Positions 54,655 to 63,463 are shown, counted from the stretch's first letter. The stretch: DNA of 64,000 bases from Rikenellaceae bacterium (GCA_015060045.1 SUZH01000001.1:124001-188000); one strand, 5' to 3'. Numbers and translations: made by a program. The notes: generated by a model from the sequence alone, not told the origin.

Positions 54655-55791
54655 TTAGAGTCGTTGCGTGAGTTTAATGACCATCTGCTCCTTCCACTGC
54701 TTGAAGTCACCGGCTGCGATATGCTCGCGGGCCATACGCACCAGACGCAGGTAGAAGGCGATGTTGTGAAGCGAGGCGATCTCGGCACAGAGCATCTCCT
54801 GGCAGACGGCCAGGTGGTGCAGGTAGGCCTTCGTGTAGACCCGATCGACAAAGGCTGTGCCCTCGGGATCGATCGGCGTGAAGTCGGTCTCCCACTTCTT
54901 GTTGCGGATGTTGATGATACCCTCAGCCGTGAAGAGCTGGCCGTTGCGACCGTTGCGCGTCGGCATCACACAGTCGAACATATCGACACCGCGATCAATA
55001 CCCTCCAAGATGTTAACCGGTGTACCCACACCCATCAGGTAGCGGGGCTTGCTCTCGGGCAGGACGGCATTCACCACCTCGATCATCGAGTACATGACAT
55101 CCGTCGGCTCACCCACGGCCAGACCACCGATGGCATAGCCGTCGGCATCGTACTGCTGCACATGCTCAGCCGCCTTGGCTCTAAGGTCGGGATAGGCACA
55201 ACCCTGCACAATGGGGAAGAGGGCCTGGTAGTGACCATATTTCGGGGTCGTTTGGTGGTAGCGGTTGAAGCAACGGTCGAGCCAGCGCTCCGTGAGAGCC
55301 AACGAGCGGGCGGCATAATCGCGTGGCGCATCGCCCGGGGGACACTCGTCGAAGGCCATCATGATATCGGCACCGATCGTGCGCTCGGTATCGATGACAC
55401 TCTCGGGGGTAAAGAGGTGTTTCGAGCCGTCGATGTGCGAGCGGAAGTAGCACCCCTCCTCCTTGAGTTTGCGGCACTCGGCCAGCGAAAAGACCTGGAA
55501 CCCGCCGCTATCGGTGAGCATCGGGCCCTCCCACGACGAGAAACGATGCACGCCACCCGCCTGCTCCAGGATCTGCATGCCCGGACGGAGGTAGAGGTGG
55601 TAGGTGTTGGCCAGGATGATCTCGGCCTTGGCCTCCTCCTTTACATCGCGGTGGAACAAACCCTTGACGGTGGCTGCCGTGCCTACGGGCATGAAGATCG
55701 GGGTGTGGATCACGCCGTGGTCGGTCTGGAGCTCACCGGCTCGCGCCTTCGTATCGGGCGCCGTATGTTGTATGGTAAATTTCAAACTCAT
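54655..55791 (-). CDS. tgt: Queuine/preQ1 tRNA-guanine transglycosylase
   Basis: TGT of 378 residues that exchanges guanine-34 in GUN-anticodon tRNAs for a queuosine precursor. Catalytic Asp94 (MLTDSGGFQVFSL) and nucleophile Asp273 (MFDCVMPTRNGRNGQ) are present. Where bacterial TGTs carry the CxCxxC zinc motif, this protein reads GTAFVD (311-316), so three zinc cysteines are absent while His342 of the LHN block is kept. Start at 55791 was chosen because upstream codons belong to a repeat also found before dnaX. First gene of a six-gene operon. Confidence 0.95.
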   Translation of the reverse strand: MSLKFTIQHTAPDTKARAGELQTDHGVIHTPIFMPVGTAATVKGLFHRDVKEEAKAEIILANTYHLYLRPGMQILEQAGGVHRFSSWEGPMLTDSGGFQVFSLAECRKLKEEGCYFRSHIDGSKHLFTPESVIDTERTIGADIMMAFDECPPGDAPRDYAARSLALTERWLDRCFNRYHQTTPKYGHYQALFPIVQGCAYPDLRAKAAEHVQQYDADGYAIGGLAVGEPTDVMYSMIEVVNAVLPESKPRYLMGVGTPVNILEGIDRGVDMFDCVMPTRNGRNGQLFTAEGIINIRNKKWETDFTPIDPEGTAFVDRVYTKAYLHHLAVCQEMLCAEIASLHNIAFYLRLVRMAREHIAAGDFKQWKEQMVIKLTQRL

Positions 55792-55829
55792 AATCTCACG
55801 CGCTCGCGCATTATGCGCACATTGCCTTG

Positions 55830-55861
55830 CAAAGATAGCGCAAGGTGAGCGCAATCCCAAA
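55830..55861 (-). promoter_or_regulatory. Promoter of the tgt operon, within a repeated cassette
   Basis: The minus strand reads TTTG (55858-55861), 20 bases, then TATCTTTG (55830-55837): a full Bacteroidetes -33/-7 promoter. The leader is about 35 nt. The same promoter occurs before dnaX. Confidence 0.8.
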
Positions 55862-56136
55862 TTTATTTGGGGTAAAAAGCGATTGAAGGAGGGCGGAAAT
55901 TTATTTCCAAACCTCCTTCGATCGCTTTTTTCGAAACAAAGTTTAGGAGATTGCCGAGGCGCAGCCTATCTAAACCGAGCGGCGCGCAGCGGCAGCAAGC
56001 GAAGCGAAGGTAAAGATAGGCAGGCGGTTGACAAGCGGATGCGATCAGTTAGCATCTTTCTACAATGAAGTTAAGGCGCAGCCTATCTAAACCGAGCGGT
56101 GCGCAGCGGTAGCAAGCGAAGCGAAGGTAAAGATAG
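55830..56136. repeat. Left arm (307 bp) of a large inverted repeat with promoter and palindromic units
   Basis: Its reverse complement matches 60016-60323 almost base for base. From tgt outward it contains the promoter, two AT-rich hairpins (CCCAAAT/ATTTGGG and an A-tract/GAAGGAGG stem) and two copies of a roughly 58-base palindrome starting GCCTATCT and ending AGATAGGC. It fills most of the 423-bp gap between tgt and the ADH gene; nothing else is seen in that gap. Confidence 0.9.
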
Positions 56137-56214
56137 ACCGGGTTATGAGCAAAATTTCCAAAAAATTCGGCCTGAATGGAATCCCATCCAGGCCGAATAT
56201 TCAAACTCGAAGGC

Positions 56215-57399
56215 CTACTTATTTGCCAGGCGATAGACATCTTCCATCTCCTTGCGGTAGAGGACCTTAAAGTTACCCTCGGTGTGGGTGTCCTGGCGGC
56301 AGCACTTGTCGGCCATCTGGAGAATCTCCTCCTCCGTCACGGGACGACCGATCAGCTCAGGAATCGAGGTCGGCATGCCGATCGAACGGTAGAACTCCTC
56401 CATCTTTTCGATACCTTTCAGGGCAGTGCGCTCGGGATCAACAAAGTCGTTCTCAACGCCCATCACATTGACGGCAAAGCGCACGAAGCGCGAGATATCC
56501 TCGTTCTTCACATAGCGAGCCCAGCTACCCCATACGGCGGCCAGACCGGCACCGTGTGCCACGTCAAAGATGGCGCTCAGCTCATGCTCGAGGTGGTGCG
56601 TTGCCCAATCGCCAATCGTGCCACAACCCGTCAGGTCGTTGTGTGCCAACGATCCGGCCCACATAATCTGGGCACGAGCGCGGTAGTTCTCCGGCTCACG
56701 CATCACGACGGGACCCCAATCGAGCACCGTGCGGAGAATAGCCTCGGCGATGTTGTCCGTCAGCGACATCTCATCCTCGTGCGAGAAGTAACGCTCCATG
56801 GTGTGCATCATAATATCGACAATGCCGCACGCCGTCTGATAGGGAGGCAGCGTATAGGTGCGTTCGGGGTTCATGATGGCGAACTTGCAACGAACCTTGT
56901 TGGTCGAGTAGCCGCGCTTGTGCCACCCCTCCTCGTTCGTTACGACGCAACCGTCCGACATCTCGCTACCGGCCGCAGGAATGGTCAGGACGGTAGCAAG
57001 CGGCAGGCACTCGCCGGCCGTAGCCTTACCGAGGAAGAAGTCCCATACATCCCCCTCATAACCAAAGCCAAAGGCGATGGCCTTCGAGGAGTCGATGACG
57101 CTACCGCCACCCACAGCCAGGATAAAATCGACCCCCTCGCGGCGGCAGATTTCGATACCCTCTCGCACCTTCGATACGCGCGGATTGGGGACTACACCGC
57201 CCAGCTCCACGTAAGCGATACCGGCGGCCGTCAGCTGCTCACGCACGACACCCAGCAGGCCCGATCGTTCGGCCGACTGACCACCGTAGTGGATCAACAC
57301 CTTCGTACCACCATACTTGGCAACCAGCTTGCCGATGCGCTGCTCGGAATGGGCGCCAAAGGCGACCTCGGTCGGAGCATAATAGGTAAAATCTTTCAT
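56215..57399 (-). CDS. Iron-containing alcohol dehydrogenase
   Basis: NAD(P)H-dependent group-III dehydrogenase of 394 residues, resembling butanol dehydrogenase/YqhD. The coenzyme motif GGGSVIDSSKAIAFG is followed by the metal site region THHLEHELSAIFDVAHGAGLA with the conserved histidines, and the N-terminal LVKYGGTKVLIHYGG strand. Likely reduces aldehydes, with Fe or Zn. Fourth gene of a minus-strand operon (31 bases after rsmG). Confidence 0.92.
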   Translation of the reverse strand: MKDFTYYAPTEVAFGAHSEQRIGKLVAKYGGTKVLIHYGGQSAERSGLLGVVREQLTAAGIAYVELGGVVPNPRVSKVREGIEICRREGVDFILAVGGGSVIDSSKAIAFGFGYEGDVWDFFLGKATAGECLPLATVLTIPAAGSEMSDGCVVTNEEGWHKRGYSTNKVRCKFAIMNPERTYTLPPYQTACGIVDIMMHTMERYFSHEDEMSLTDNIAEAILRTVLDWGPVVMREPENYRARAQIMWAGSLAHNDLTGCGTIGDWATHHLEHELSAIFDVAHGAGLAAVWGSWARYVKNEDISRFVRFAVNVMGVENDFVDPERTALKGIEKMEEFYRSIGMPTSIPELIGRPVTEEEILQMADKCCRQDTHTEGNFKVLYRKEMEDVYRLANK

Positions 57400-57430
57400 A
57401 TTGTCAGTATTTTAGTAATTGGTTATTTCG

Positions 57431-58051
57431 CTATTTGGCCGTATAGACCACCTTCTTGGTCTCGAAGAACTCCTCCTCGAAAAAGTCGCTGATGGCATGC
57501 AGATCCCAACGCATACGTGTAAGGGCCAACTCCTCGGCCAGATCACCCCCCTTGAGGTAGAGAATACCGTTCGGCAACGTACCCTTCTGTCCGCGACGAA
57601 TCTTGTGCCAAATCCACCCCACAAATTCGGGCATGGCCGTCACGGCACGCGAGACGACGTAGTCGAAGTGCTCGGGAATCTGCTCCACGCGCACACAACG
57701 CGGCTCGATATTTTTCAGTCCCAATCCGTTCGCAACTCCCTCAACCACAGTAATCTTCTTACGAATCGAGTCGGCGGCTACGAACTTTACCTCCGGGAAG
57801 AGAATGGCAAGCGGAATGGACGGGAAACCTCCACCACACCCCACATCCAGCACCTCGGCTCCCGCCTCAAAGCGGCACACCTTGGCGATGGCCAGCGAGT
57901 GCAGCACGTGGCGCAGGTAGAGCTGATCGAAGTCCTTGCGCGAGACGACGTTGATCTTGGCATTCCAATCGGCATAGAGATCGTAGAGGGCGGCAAATTG
58001 CTCTTTTTGCGCCTCGGTCAGATCGGGGAAATATTTCAAAATGAGTTCCAT
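57431..58051 (-). CDS. rsmG: 16S rRNA (guanine-N7)-methyltransferase
   Basis: RsmG/GidB of 206 residues. The SAM-binding motif VLDVGCGGGFPSIPLAI, the N-terminal YADWNAKINVVSRKDFDQLYLRHVLHS block and VVSRAVTAM are diagnostic. It methylates G527 of 16S rRNA. Start ATG lies 4 bases after the sigma factor stop, so it is translationally close to it. Confidence 0.95.
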   Translation of the reverse strand: MELILKYFPDLTEAQKEQFAALYDLYADWNAKINVVSRKDFDQLYLRHVLHSLAIAKVCRFEAGAEVLDVGCGGGFPSIPLAILFPEVKFVAADSIRKKITVVEGVANGLGLKNIEPRCVRVEQIPEHFDYVVSRAVTAMPEFVGWIWHKIRRGQKGTLPNGILYLKGGDLAEELALTRMRWDLHAISDFFEEEFFETKKVVYTAK

Positions 58052-58055
58052 AGCA

Positions 58056-58619
58056 TTACATATTTTCGCCCAGACGGATCAAATCGCACATGCGTTCGCG
58101 GGCACGATGAATCTGGGTCTTGACCGTACCCATCGGCAGTTGCAGCTTTTCAGCAATCTCCTCGTAGCTGTACTCCTCGAAAAAACGCATCTGTATTAGT
58201 TGTCGATAGCGTGGCGTAAGAGCCTCCAAGTAGTGCTCGATCTGGTCGCGCTGCTGAAGGCGGATGACGCTCTCCTCGGGCGTAGGAGCCGAGGAGGCAG
58301 GCGCCGAGAAGCGCTCGTCGATCGACAGATCATCCTGGCGACGACGCACGTAGTCGATAAAGGTGTTACGGGCAATCGTGTAGAGCCACTGGCCAAAGGT
58401 GTAATCGACCTTGTAGCGATCCAGGTGCAGATAGACCTTGATAAAGGTCTCCTGTAGCAGGTCGTCGGCATCGCTCGCCGAGCCGGCGCGTTGTACCAAG
58501 AGTTGGCGAATCGCCTCCCGATAGCGATTAAAAAGGTGTTCGAAGGCGGTGTGATCCCCCTCCAAGGCAAGGCTGACGAGTCGCTGATCGTCGGCAACGA
58601 TGTAATCGGCTATCTCCAT
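58056..58619 (-). CDS. ECF-type RNA polymerase sigma factor
   Basis: Sigma-70 family protein of 187 residues with region 2 (AFEHLFNRYREAIRQ, DADDLLQETFIKVYLHLDRYK, FGQWLYTIARNTFIDYVRRR) and region 4 (RYRQLIQMRFFEEYSYEEIAEKLQLPMGTVKTQIHRAR). No anti-sigma gene is adjacent; it sits between a glycosyltransferase (overlap 10 bases) and rsmG. The target promoters cannot be inferred. Confidence 0.93.
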   Translation of the reverse strand: MEIADYIVADDQRLVSLALEGDHTAFEHLFNRYREAIRQLLVQRAGSASDADDLLQETFIKVYLHLDRYKVDYTFGQWLYTIARNTFIDYVRRRQDDLSIDERFSAPASSAPTPEESVIRLQQRDQIEHYLEALTPRYRQLIQMRFFEEYSYEEIAEKLQLPMGTVKTQIHRARERMCDLIRLGENM

Positions 58620-59767
58620 ACGCGCTCGTCTTTACGCATCATAAGCAGCGAGCGAAGCAGTACCCACAGAGGGCTGAAGAGGTCGTAGAGGAAGTAGAGT
58701 CGGAGCATCTTCTTTTCACCCAAACGGCGGGCGATGCGACGCACCTCAAGCAAGACGATCAAATAACGAACAAGCAACAAGCCGACAGCCGCCAATTGCA
58801 ACGGAAGCGGCAGCAGAATAGCCATGGCCAACAGCAGCGCAAAAAAGAGGACACGCGAACAAGGCTCCCAGAAGCGCATCCAACGTACCGAGCGAGGGTA
58901 GAAACGGGCCGCAGCACCATAATAGGTCTCCTGGTGCATCCACCAGGCCAGGCCGCCCCAACTCTTTTGATCGACGGTAGCTTTGGGTGAAAGAATCAGG
59001 CTCGTATTGTTGCGGCGGGCCACCTCTTGAACGAAGAGATCGTCCTCACCGATATTCATGCCGAGGCAGTTAAAGCCGTTGATTTTCTTACTGAAATAGA
59101 GCGTTTTGGTAAAGCCAAACGTGTGTAGGATACCACGGTAAGGTTTTCCATTGGCGGCACGCGAGAGCCACTCGGCGCTCTGCATCATGCGGTCGGTACG
59201 CATCCACAGATTTTGGAGACCCTTGGTCTGCTCCACGGCGGCATAGCCAAGTACCACCTGACCGCGAGCAAAGCCCGATGCCATGAGCGCCAACCAACGC
59301 GAGGTGCGGGGCATCGCCTCGGTCGAGGAGAAGAGCATGCACTCGTAGTGGGCCGCTTTGATGCCGATGTTGAGGGCCATTTTGCGCGAAATCGGACGGC
59401 GCGGATCGAGGTGGATACGCGTCACAACCAGGTGGGGATAATTTTGGCGCAGGCGGGTCAGCTCTTCGTGGAAATCGCTGTTTTGACCCACGTAGATCAG
59501 CACCACCTCAAACTCGCGATACTCCTGCTTGAGCATCAGCGGAAGGCGCTCCTCGACAAAGCCGTAATCCTCTGAAAACATGGGAACTACGATCGAGATG
59601 GCCGGCTCGGCCTCACGCACTGCCTTGCGGCGGTTGTTCTTGTAGCTGACCAAGCAGCCGTAATGCACATAAATAACCACCTGCACCACCAGCAACAAGA
59701 GGGCTGCAAGCGTTAAACTAATGCCGAGAATACCGTATGTCTGGAGAAAAAATTCGAATAATTGCAT
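58610..59767 (-). CDS. Membrane-associated family 2 glycosyltransferase
   Basis: GT-A fold protein of 385 residues: one N-terminal membrane helix (about 8-30), the nucleotide-binding start ISIVVPMFSEDYGFVEERLPLML, GEDDLFVQE in place of the catalytic ED block, and two or three C-terminal helices (about 305-350). The QxxRW motif of processive enzymes is not seen; the matching region reads WMHQETYY. Start 59767 avoids an extension into the repeat. First gene of the minus-strand operon; a TATCTTCG box lies just upstream. Acceptor unknown. Confidence 0.85.
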   Translation of the reverse strand: MQLFEFFLQTYGILGISLTLAALLLLVVQVVIYVHYGCLVSYKNNRRKAVREAEPAISIVVPMFSEDYGFVEERLPLMLKQEYREFEVVLIYVGQNSDFHEELTRLRQNYPHLVVTRIHLDPRRPISRKMALNIGIKAAHYECMLFSSTEAMPRTSRWLALMASGFARGQVVLGYAAVEQTKGLQNLWMRTDRMMQSAEWLSRAANGKPYRGILHTFGFTKTLYFSKKINGFNCLGMNIGEDDLFVQEVARRNNTSLILSPKATVDQKSWGGLAWWMHQETYYGAAARFYPRSVRWMRFWEPCSRVLFFALLLAMAILLPLPLQLAAVGLLLVRYLIVLLEVRRIARRLGEKKMLRLYFLYDLFSPLWVLLRSLLMMRKDERVWR

Positions 59768-59775
59768 AACGCTGG

Positions 59776-59783
59776 CGAAGATA
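59776..59783 (-). promoter_or_regulatory. Probable -7 box for the glycosyltransferase operon
   Basis: The minus strand reads TATCTTCG, one mismatch to TAnnTTTG, only 8 bases before the ATG at 59767, so the transcript would be nearly leaderless. Confidence 0.4.
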
Positions 59784-59889
59784 CGGCTTTTTCGGGCAAA
59801 ATTCAAAATTCTAAATTCAAATTTGTTGCCAAACGGACAAGAATGGCGTTGAAGCAGGGGGAAGGGAACTTGGTGGCTGTCGCTTGTGA

Positions 59890-60190
59890 ACCGCCTGCCT
59901 ATCTTTACCTTTGCTTCGCTTGCTACCGCTGCGCGCCGCGCGGTTTAGATAGGCTGCGCCTTAACTTCATTGTAGAAAGATGCTAACTGATCGCATCCGC
60001 TTGTGAAATGCCTGCCTATCTTTACCTTTGCTTCGCTTGCTACCGCTGCGCGCCGCGCGGTTTAGATAGGCTGCGCCTTAACTTCATTGTAGAAAGATGC
60101 TAACTGATCGCATCCGCTTGTCAACCGCCTGCCTATCTTTACCTTCGCTTCGCTTGCTGCCGCTGCGCGTCGCTCGGTTTAGATAGGCTG
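59890..60190. repeat. Tandem 117-bp repeats with REP-like palindromes
   Basis: Three units begin at 59894, 60011 and 60128 (spacing 117). The first two are nearly identical; the third diverges after the palindrome. Each has arms GCCTATCT and AGATAGGC around an alternating CG-rich core. The same unit occurs twice in inverted orientation at about 55960-56136. They fill the gap 59784-60291, which holds no gene. Confidence 0.9.
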
Positions 60191-60323
60191 CGCCTCGGCA
60201 ATCTCCTAAACTTTGTTTAGAAAAAAAGCGCTCGAAGGAGGTTTGGAAATAAATTTCCGCCCTCCTCCGATCGTTTTTTACCCCAAATAAATTTGGGATT
60301 GCGCTCGGCTTGCGCTATCTTTG
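60016..60323. repeat. Right arm (308 bp) of the large inverted repeat
   Basis: Inverted counterpart of 55830-56136. It ends with the dnaX -33/-7 promoter. The arms enclose 56137-60015, about 3.9 kb with four minus-strand genes. Confidence 0.9.
60292..60323 (+). promoter_or_regulatory. Promoter of dnaX, within the repeated cassette
   Basis: TTTG (60292-60295), 20-base spacer, TATCTTTG (60316-60323). The dnaX ATG begins at 60329, so transcription would start at or within a few bases of the start codon, predicting a leaderless mRNA. Confidence 0.8.
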
Positions 60324-60328
60324 TCCCC

Positions 60329-62095
60329 ATGAGCGAATTTATTGTCAGTGCAAGAAAGTATCGTCCCGCGACTTTTCAGTCGGTTGTAGGACAAAAACAC
60401 ATCACCTCGACGCTGAAAAATGCCATCGAGCGTGGCCAATTGGCGCATGCCTACCTCTTCTGCGGTCCGCGCGGTGTGGGTAAAACCACCTGTGCCCGAA
60501 TCTTTGCCAAGGCAATCAACTGCCTCGACCCCCAGGGTGCCGAGGCCTGCAACGAGTGCGAGTCCTGCCGCTCGTTCGGTGAGGGCCGTTCGCTCAATAT
60601 CCACGAATTGGATGCCGCTTCGAACAACTCGGTGGAGGATATCCGCACCTTGATCGAGCAGGTACGCATCATCCCGCAGGTGGGTCGCTACTCGGTCTTC
60701 ATCATCGACGAGGTCCACATGCTCTCGGCTGCCGCCTTCAACGCCTTCCTCAAGACGCTCGAAGAGCCGCCCCAGCACGCGATCTTTATCCTCGCCACGA
60801 CCGAAAAACACAAGATCATCCCCACGATTCTCTCGCGTTGCCAGATCTACGACTTCAACCGCATCCGCGTAGAGGATGCCGTGGAGTACCTGCGCTACAT
60901 TGCCAATCAAGAGGGAGTCACGGCCGACGAGGAGTCGCTGAACCTCATCGCCCAAAAGGCTGATGGCGGTATGCGCGACGCCCTGTCGATGTTCGACAAG
61001 GCCGTTTCGTTCTGTGGCACGACGCTCGACTACCGTTCGGTGGCTCAGACGCTCAACGTGCTGGACTACGACACCTACTTCCGCATGACCGAGCTACTCA
61101 CGGCCGGCAACTATACCGAGGCGCTTGTCGCCTTCGACGAGGTGCTCTCGAAGGGCTTCTCGGGACAAACCTTCATGGCGGGCCTGAATCGCCACTTGCG
61201 CGATTTGCTGATGGCACGTCAGCCCGACACGTTGAAGTTGATCGAGATGACCGGCACACTCATGGAGCGCTACCGTACGCAGGCGGCGACCTGCGAGGCG
61301 GAGTTCCTGTTCGGAGCCATTTCGATCCTCACCGAATTGGACGGAAAGATACGACAGGCATCCAATGGTCGTCTGTTGGTAGAGCTGGGTCTGATGAAAA
61401 TCGCAAGACTCGGCCAAAAAAAAAAGATAGCGGACGAGGAGCCGTATGAGCTCCCTGCGTTGGAGCTGCGCGTAGCACCGGCGCAACCGGTCGCCGCTCC
61501 CGCACTGCCGGCTGCACAACCCGTACCGACCGTTCCGAAGGCCTCCTCGATCCCCGTTGAGCCGCCAAAACCCGTTGAACCTCCCACGCTCAAAGCTCCC
61601 GAGGAGCCGAAGGCACAAGCGGCAACAGCACACACCCCCTATCGCGGCTCCTCGATCGGCATCTCGCTCTCGGCGATGTTGGCCGATGAACCGCAGGCGC
61701 AAACGAAGGTGGAGGCGAACGACCCGAAGCCGATCATCGACCCCGAGAGTGAGGCCAAATTGCGGAAAGCACAACCGCAACTGCTCGCGTTGGTCAAGGC
61801 CGATCGCCCGCGCTTCTATCCCGCCTTTGAGCGGATGGAGATTCGGGGTCATACGTTGGTTATTTCGGTACCGAGTCGCGAGCTGCACGACGAGATCCTG
61901 CGCAACCAGACGGGGTTGCTGACCAAAATGGCTCGTACGGCCGGCGTGGAGGGCATGGTCGAGTTGGAGGTGACGATCAACGAGGAGATTCGGGCCGAGA
62001 AGCCGATCAAACTCGAGGATCGACTGAAATACCTCACCGAGAAGAATCCGAGAATCGGAACCCTGCGCACGGCGTTGGATATGGATTTTGAGTAA
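60329..62095 (+). CDS. dnaX: DNA polymerase III gamma/tau subunit
   Basis: Clamp-loader ATPase of 588 residues. The start MSEFIVSARKYRP fits homologues, and the upstream codons belong to the repeat. AAA+ domain 1-230: Walker A GPRGVGKTT (46-54), zinc cysteines 65, 74, 77 and 80, IIDEVHMLS and the SRC sensor region. A helical collar follows to about 360, then a Pro/Ala/Glu-rich linker (about 375-470) and a tau-like C-terminal domain. A run of ten A (61416-61425) at codons 363-366 precedes stop codons in both other frames, so a short gamma form may be made. It has its own promoter; tyrS lies 57 bases downstream. Confidence 0.95.
   Translation: MSEFIVSARKYRPATFQSVVGQKHITSTLKNAIERGQLAHAYLFCGPRGVGKTTCARIFAKAINCLDPQGAEACNECESCRSFGEGRSLNIHELDAASNNSVEDIRTLIEQVRIIPQVGRYSVFIIDEVHMLSAAAFNAFLKTLEEPPQHAIFILATTEKHKIIPTILSRCQIYDFNRIRVEDAVEYLRYIANQEGVTADEESLNLIAQKADGGMRDALSMFDKAVSFCGTTLDYRSVAQTLNVLDYDTYFRMTELLTAGNYTEALVAFDEVLSKGFSGQTFMAGLNRHLRDLLMARQPDTLKLIEMTGTLMERYRTQAATCEAEFLFGAISILTELDGKIRQASNGRLLVELGLMKIARLGQKKKIADEEPYELPALELRVAPAQPVAAPALPAAQPVPTVPKASSIPVEPPKPVEPPTLKAPEEPKAQAATAHTPYRGSSIGISLSAMLADEPQAQTKVEANDPKPIIDPESEAKLRKAQPQLLALVKADRPRFYPAFERMEIRGHTLVISVPSRELHDEILRNQTGLLTKMARTAGVEGMVELEVTINEEIRAEKPIKLEDRLKYLTEKNPRIGTLRTALDMDFE
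61416..61425 (+). promoter_or_regulatory. A10 slippery run in dnaX
   Basis: Ten consecutive A read as CAA AAA AAA AAG in frame. The +1 frame meets TAG at 61428-61430 and the -1 frame meets TGA at 61447-61449. This fits transcriptional or ribosomal slippage as known for dnaX in Thermus and E. coli. Confidence 0.55.
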
Positions 62096-62152
62096 TCCCT
62101 TGACATAGAAGGAGATAGAAAAAAGAGAAGAAGAATTAAAAAATAGAGCAAA

Positions 62153-63454
62153 ATGGCTACAAAAAATTTTATCGAAGAGCTTGAATGGCGTGGCATGATC
62201 CACACGATCATGCCGGGCGCTAAAGAACAATTGGAGAAGGAGTTGACGACGGCTTACCTGGGTATTGACCCCACGGCCGATTCGTTGCATATCGGTCACC
62301 TGGTGGGTGTGATGATCCTGAAGCACTTCCAGATGTGCGGTCACCGTCCGTTGGCCCTTATTGGTGGCGCTACGGGTATGATTGGCGACCCGTCGGGCAA
62401 GTCGCAGGAGCGCAACCTGCTGGACGAGAAGACGCTGCGTCACAACCAGGAGGCGATCAAGGCCCAGCTGGCCAAGCTGCTCGACTTTGACTCGGATGCC
62501 CCCAATGCCGCACGTCTGGTGAACAACTACGACTGGATGAAGGAGTTCTCGTTCCTCGATTTTGCCCGCGACATCGGTAAGTGCATCACCGTGAACTACA
62601 TGATGGCCAAGGATTCGGTCAAGAAGCGTTTCAACGGCGAGGGCGAGGGTATGTCCTTCACGGAATTTACCTACCAGCTCCTGCAGGGTTACGACTTCCT
62701 GCACCTCTATCAGACGATGAACTGTAAGATTCAGCTCGGCGGTGCCGACCAGTGGGGCAACATCACCACGGGTACGGAGCTGATCCGTCGCAAGCTCGGC
62801 TCGGAGGCTGAGGCCTTTGCCATCACCTGTCCGCTGATCACGAAGGCCGACGGCACGAAATTCGGCAAGACCGAGAGCGGCAACGTATGGCTTTCGCCCC
62901 GCTACACCTCGCCCTACAAGTTCTACCAGTTCTGGCTCAACGTAAGTGACGAGGATGCCAAGCGTTACATCAAGATCTTCACGCTCCTGGATCGTGAGAC
63001 GATCGATTCTCTGACCCAGCAGCACGAGGAGGCTCCCCACCTGCGCATTCTGCAGAAGCGCCTGGCCGAGGAGATTACGACGATGATCCACTCGCGCGAG
63101 GAGTACGAGAAGGCCGTGGAGGCTTCGCAGATCCTCTTCGGCGGTGCTACGTCGGAGGCGCTCAAGAAGTTGGACGAGGAGACCCTCCTGCAGGTGTTCG
63201 AGGGTGTACCCCAGTTCCGCGTAGAGCGTACCAAACTCGCCGAGCTGCCCTTCATCGAGTTAGCTGCCGGTGAGACGCAGATCTTCCCCTCGAAGGGTGA
63301 GTGCCGCAAGATGGTACAGGGTGGCGGTGTGTCGCTCAACAAGGAGAAGGTACAGGATCCGCAGCGCATGGTGACCGAGGAGGACCTGATTGCCGGTAAG
63401 TATCTCCTGGTACAGCGCGGTAAGAAGAATTACTATCTCGTGATCGTTGAGTAA
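62153..63454 (+). CDS. tyrS: Tyrosyl-tRNA synthetase
   Basis: Class I synthetase of 433 residues charging tRNA-Tyr. The HIGH motif ([10 protein letters not shown]) lies near residue 44, the substrate region [14 protein letters not shown] follows, the KMSKS equivalent is KFGKT (about 242), and a C-terminal S4 domain (about 360-430) contains [19 protein letters not shown]. Full length. Followed by folB after 9 bases. Confidence 0.97.
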   Translation: MATKNFIEELEWRGMIHTIMPGAKEQLEKELTTAYLGIDPTADSLHIGHLVGVMILKHFQMCGHRPLALIGGATGMIGDPSGKSQERNLLDEKTLRHNQEAIKAQLAKLLDFDSDAPNAARLVNNYDWMKEFSFLDFARDIGKCITVNYMMAKDSVKKRFNGEGEGMSFTEFTYQLLQGYDFLHLYQTMNCKIQLGGADQWGNITTGTELIRRKLGSEAEAFAITCPLITKADGTKFGKTESGNVWLSPRYTSPYKFYQFWLNVSDEDAKRYIKIFTLLDRETIDSLTQQHEEAPHLRILQKRLAEEITTMIHSREEYEKAVEASQILFGGATSEALKKLDEETLLQVFEGVPQFRVERTKLAELPFIELAAGETQIFPSKGECRKMVQGGGVSLNKEKVQDPQRMVTEEDLIAGKYLLVQRGKKNYYLVIVE

Positions 63455-63463
63455 ACATCCGCG

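Noticed and set aside
59894..60190. CRISPR array
   Set aside because: The units are contiguous 117-bp tandem repeats with conserved spacer parts; there are no unique spacers and no cas genes.
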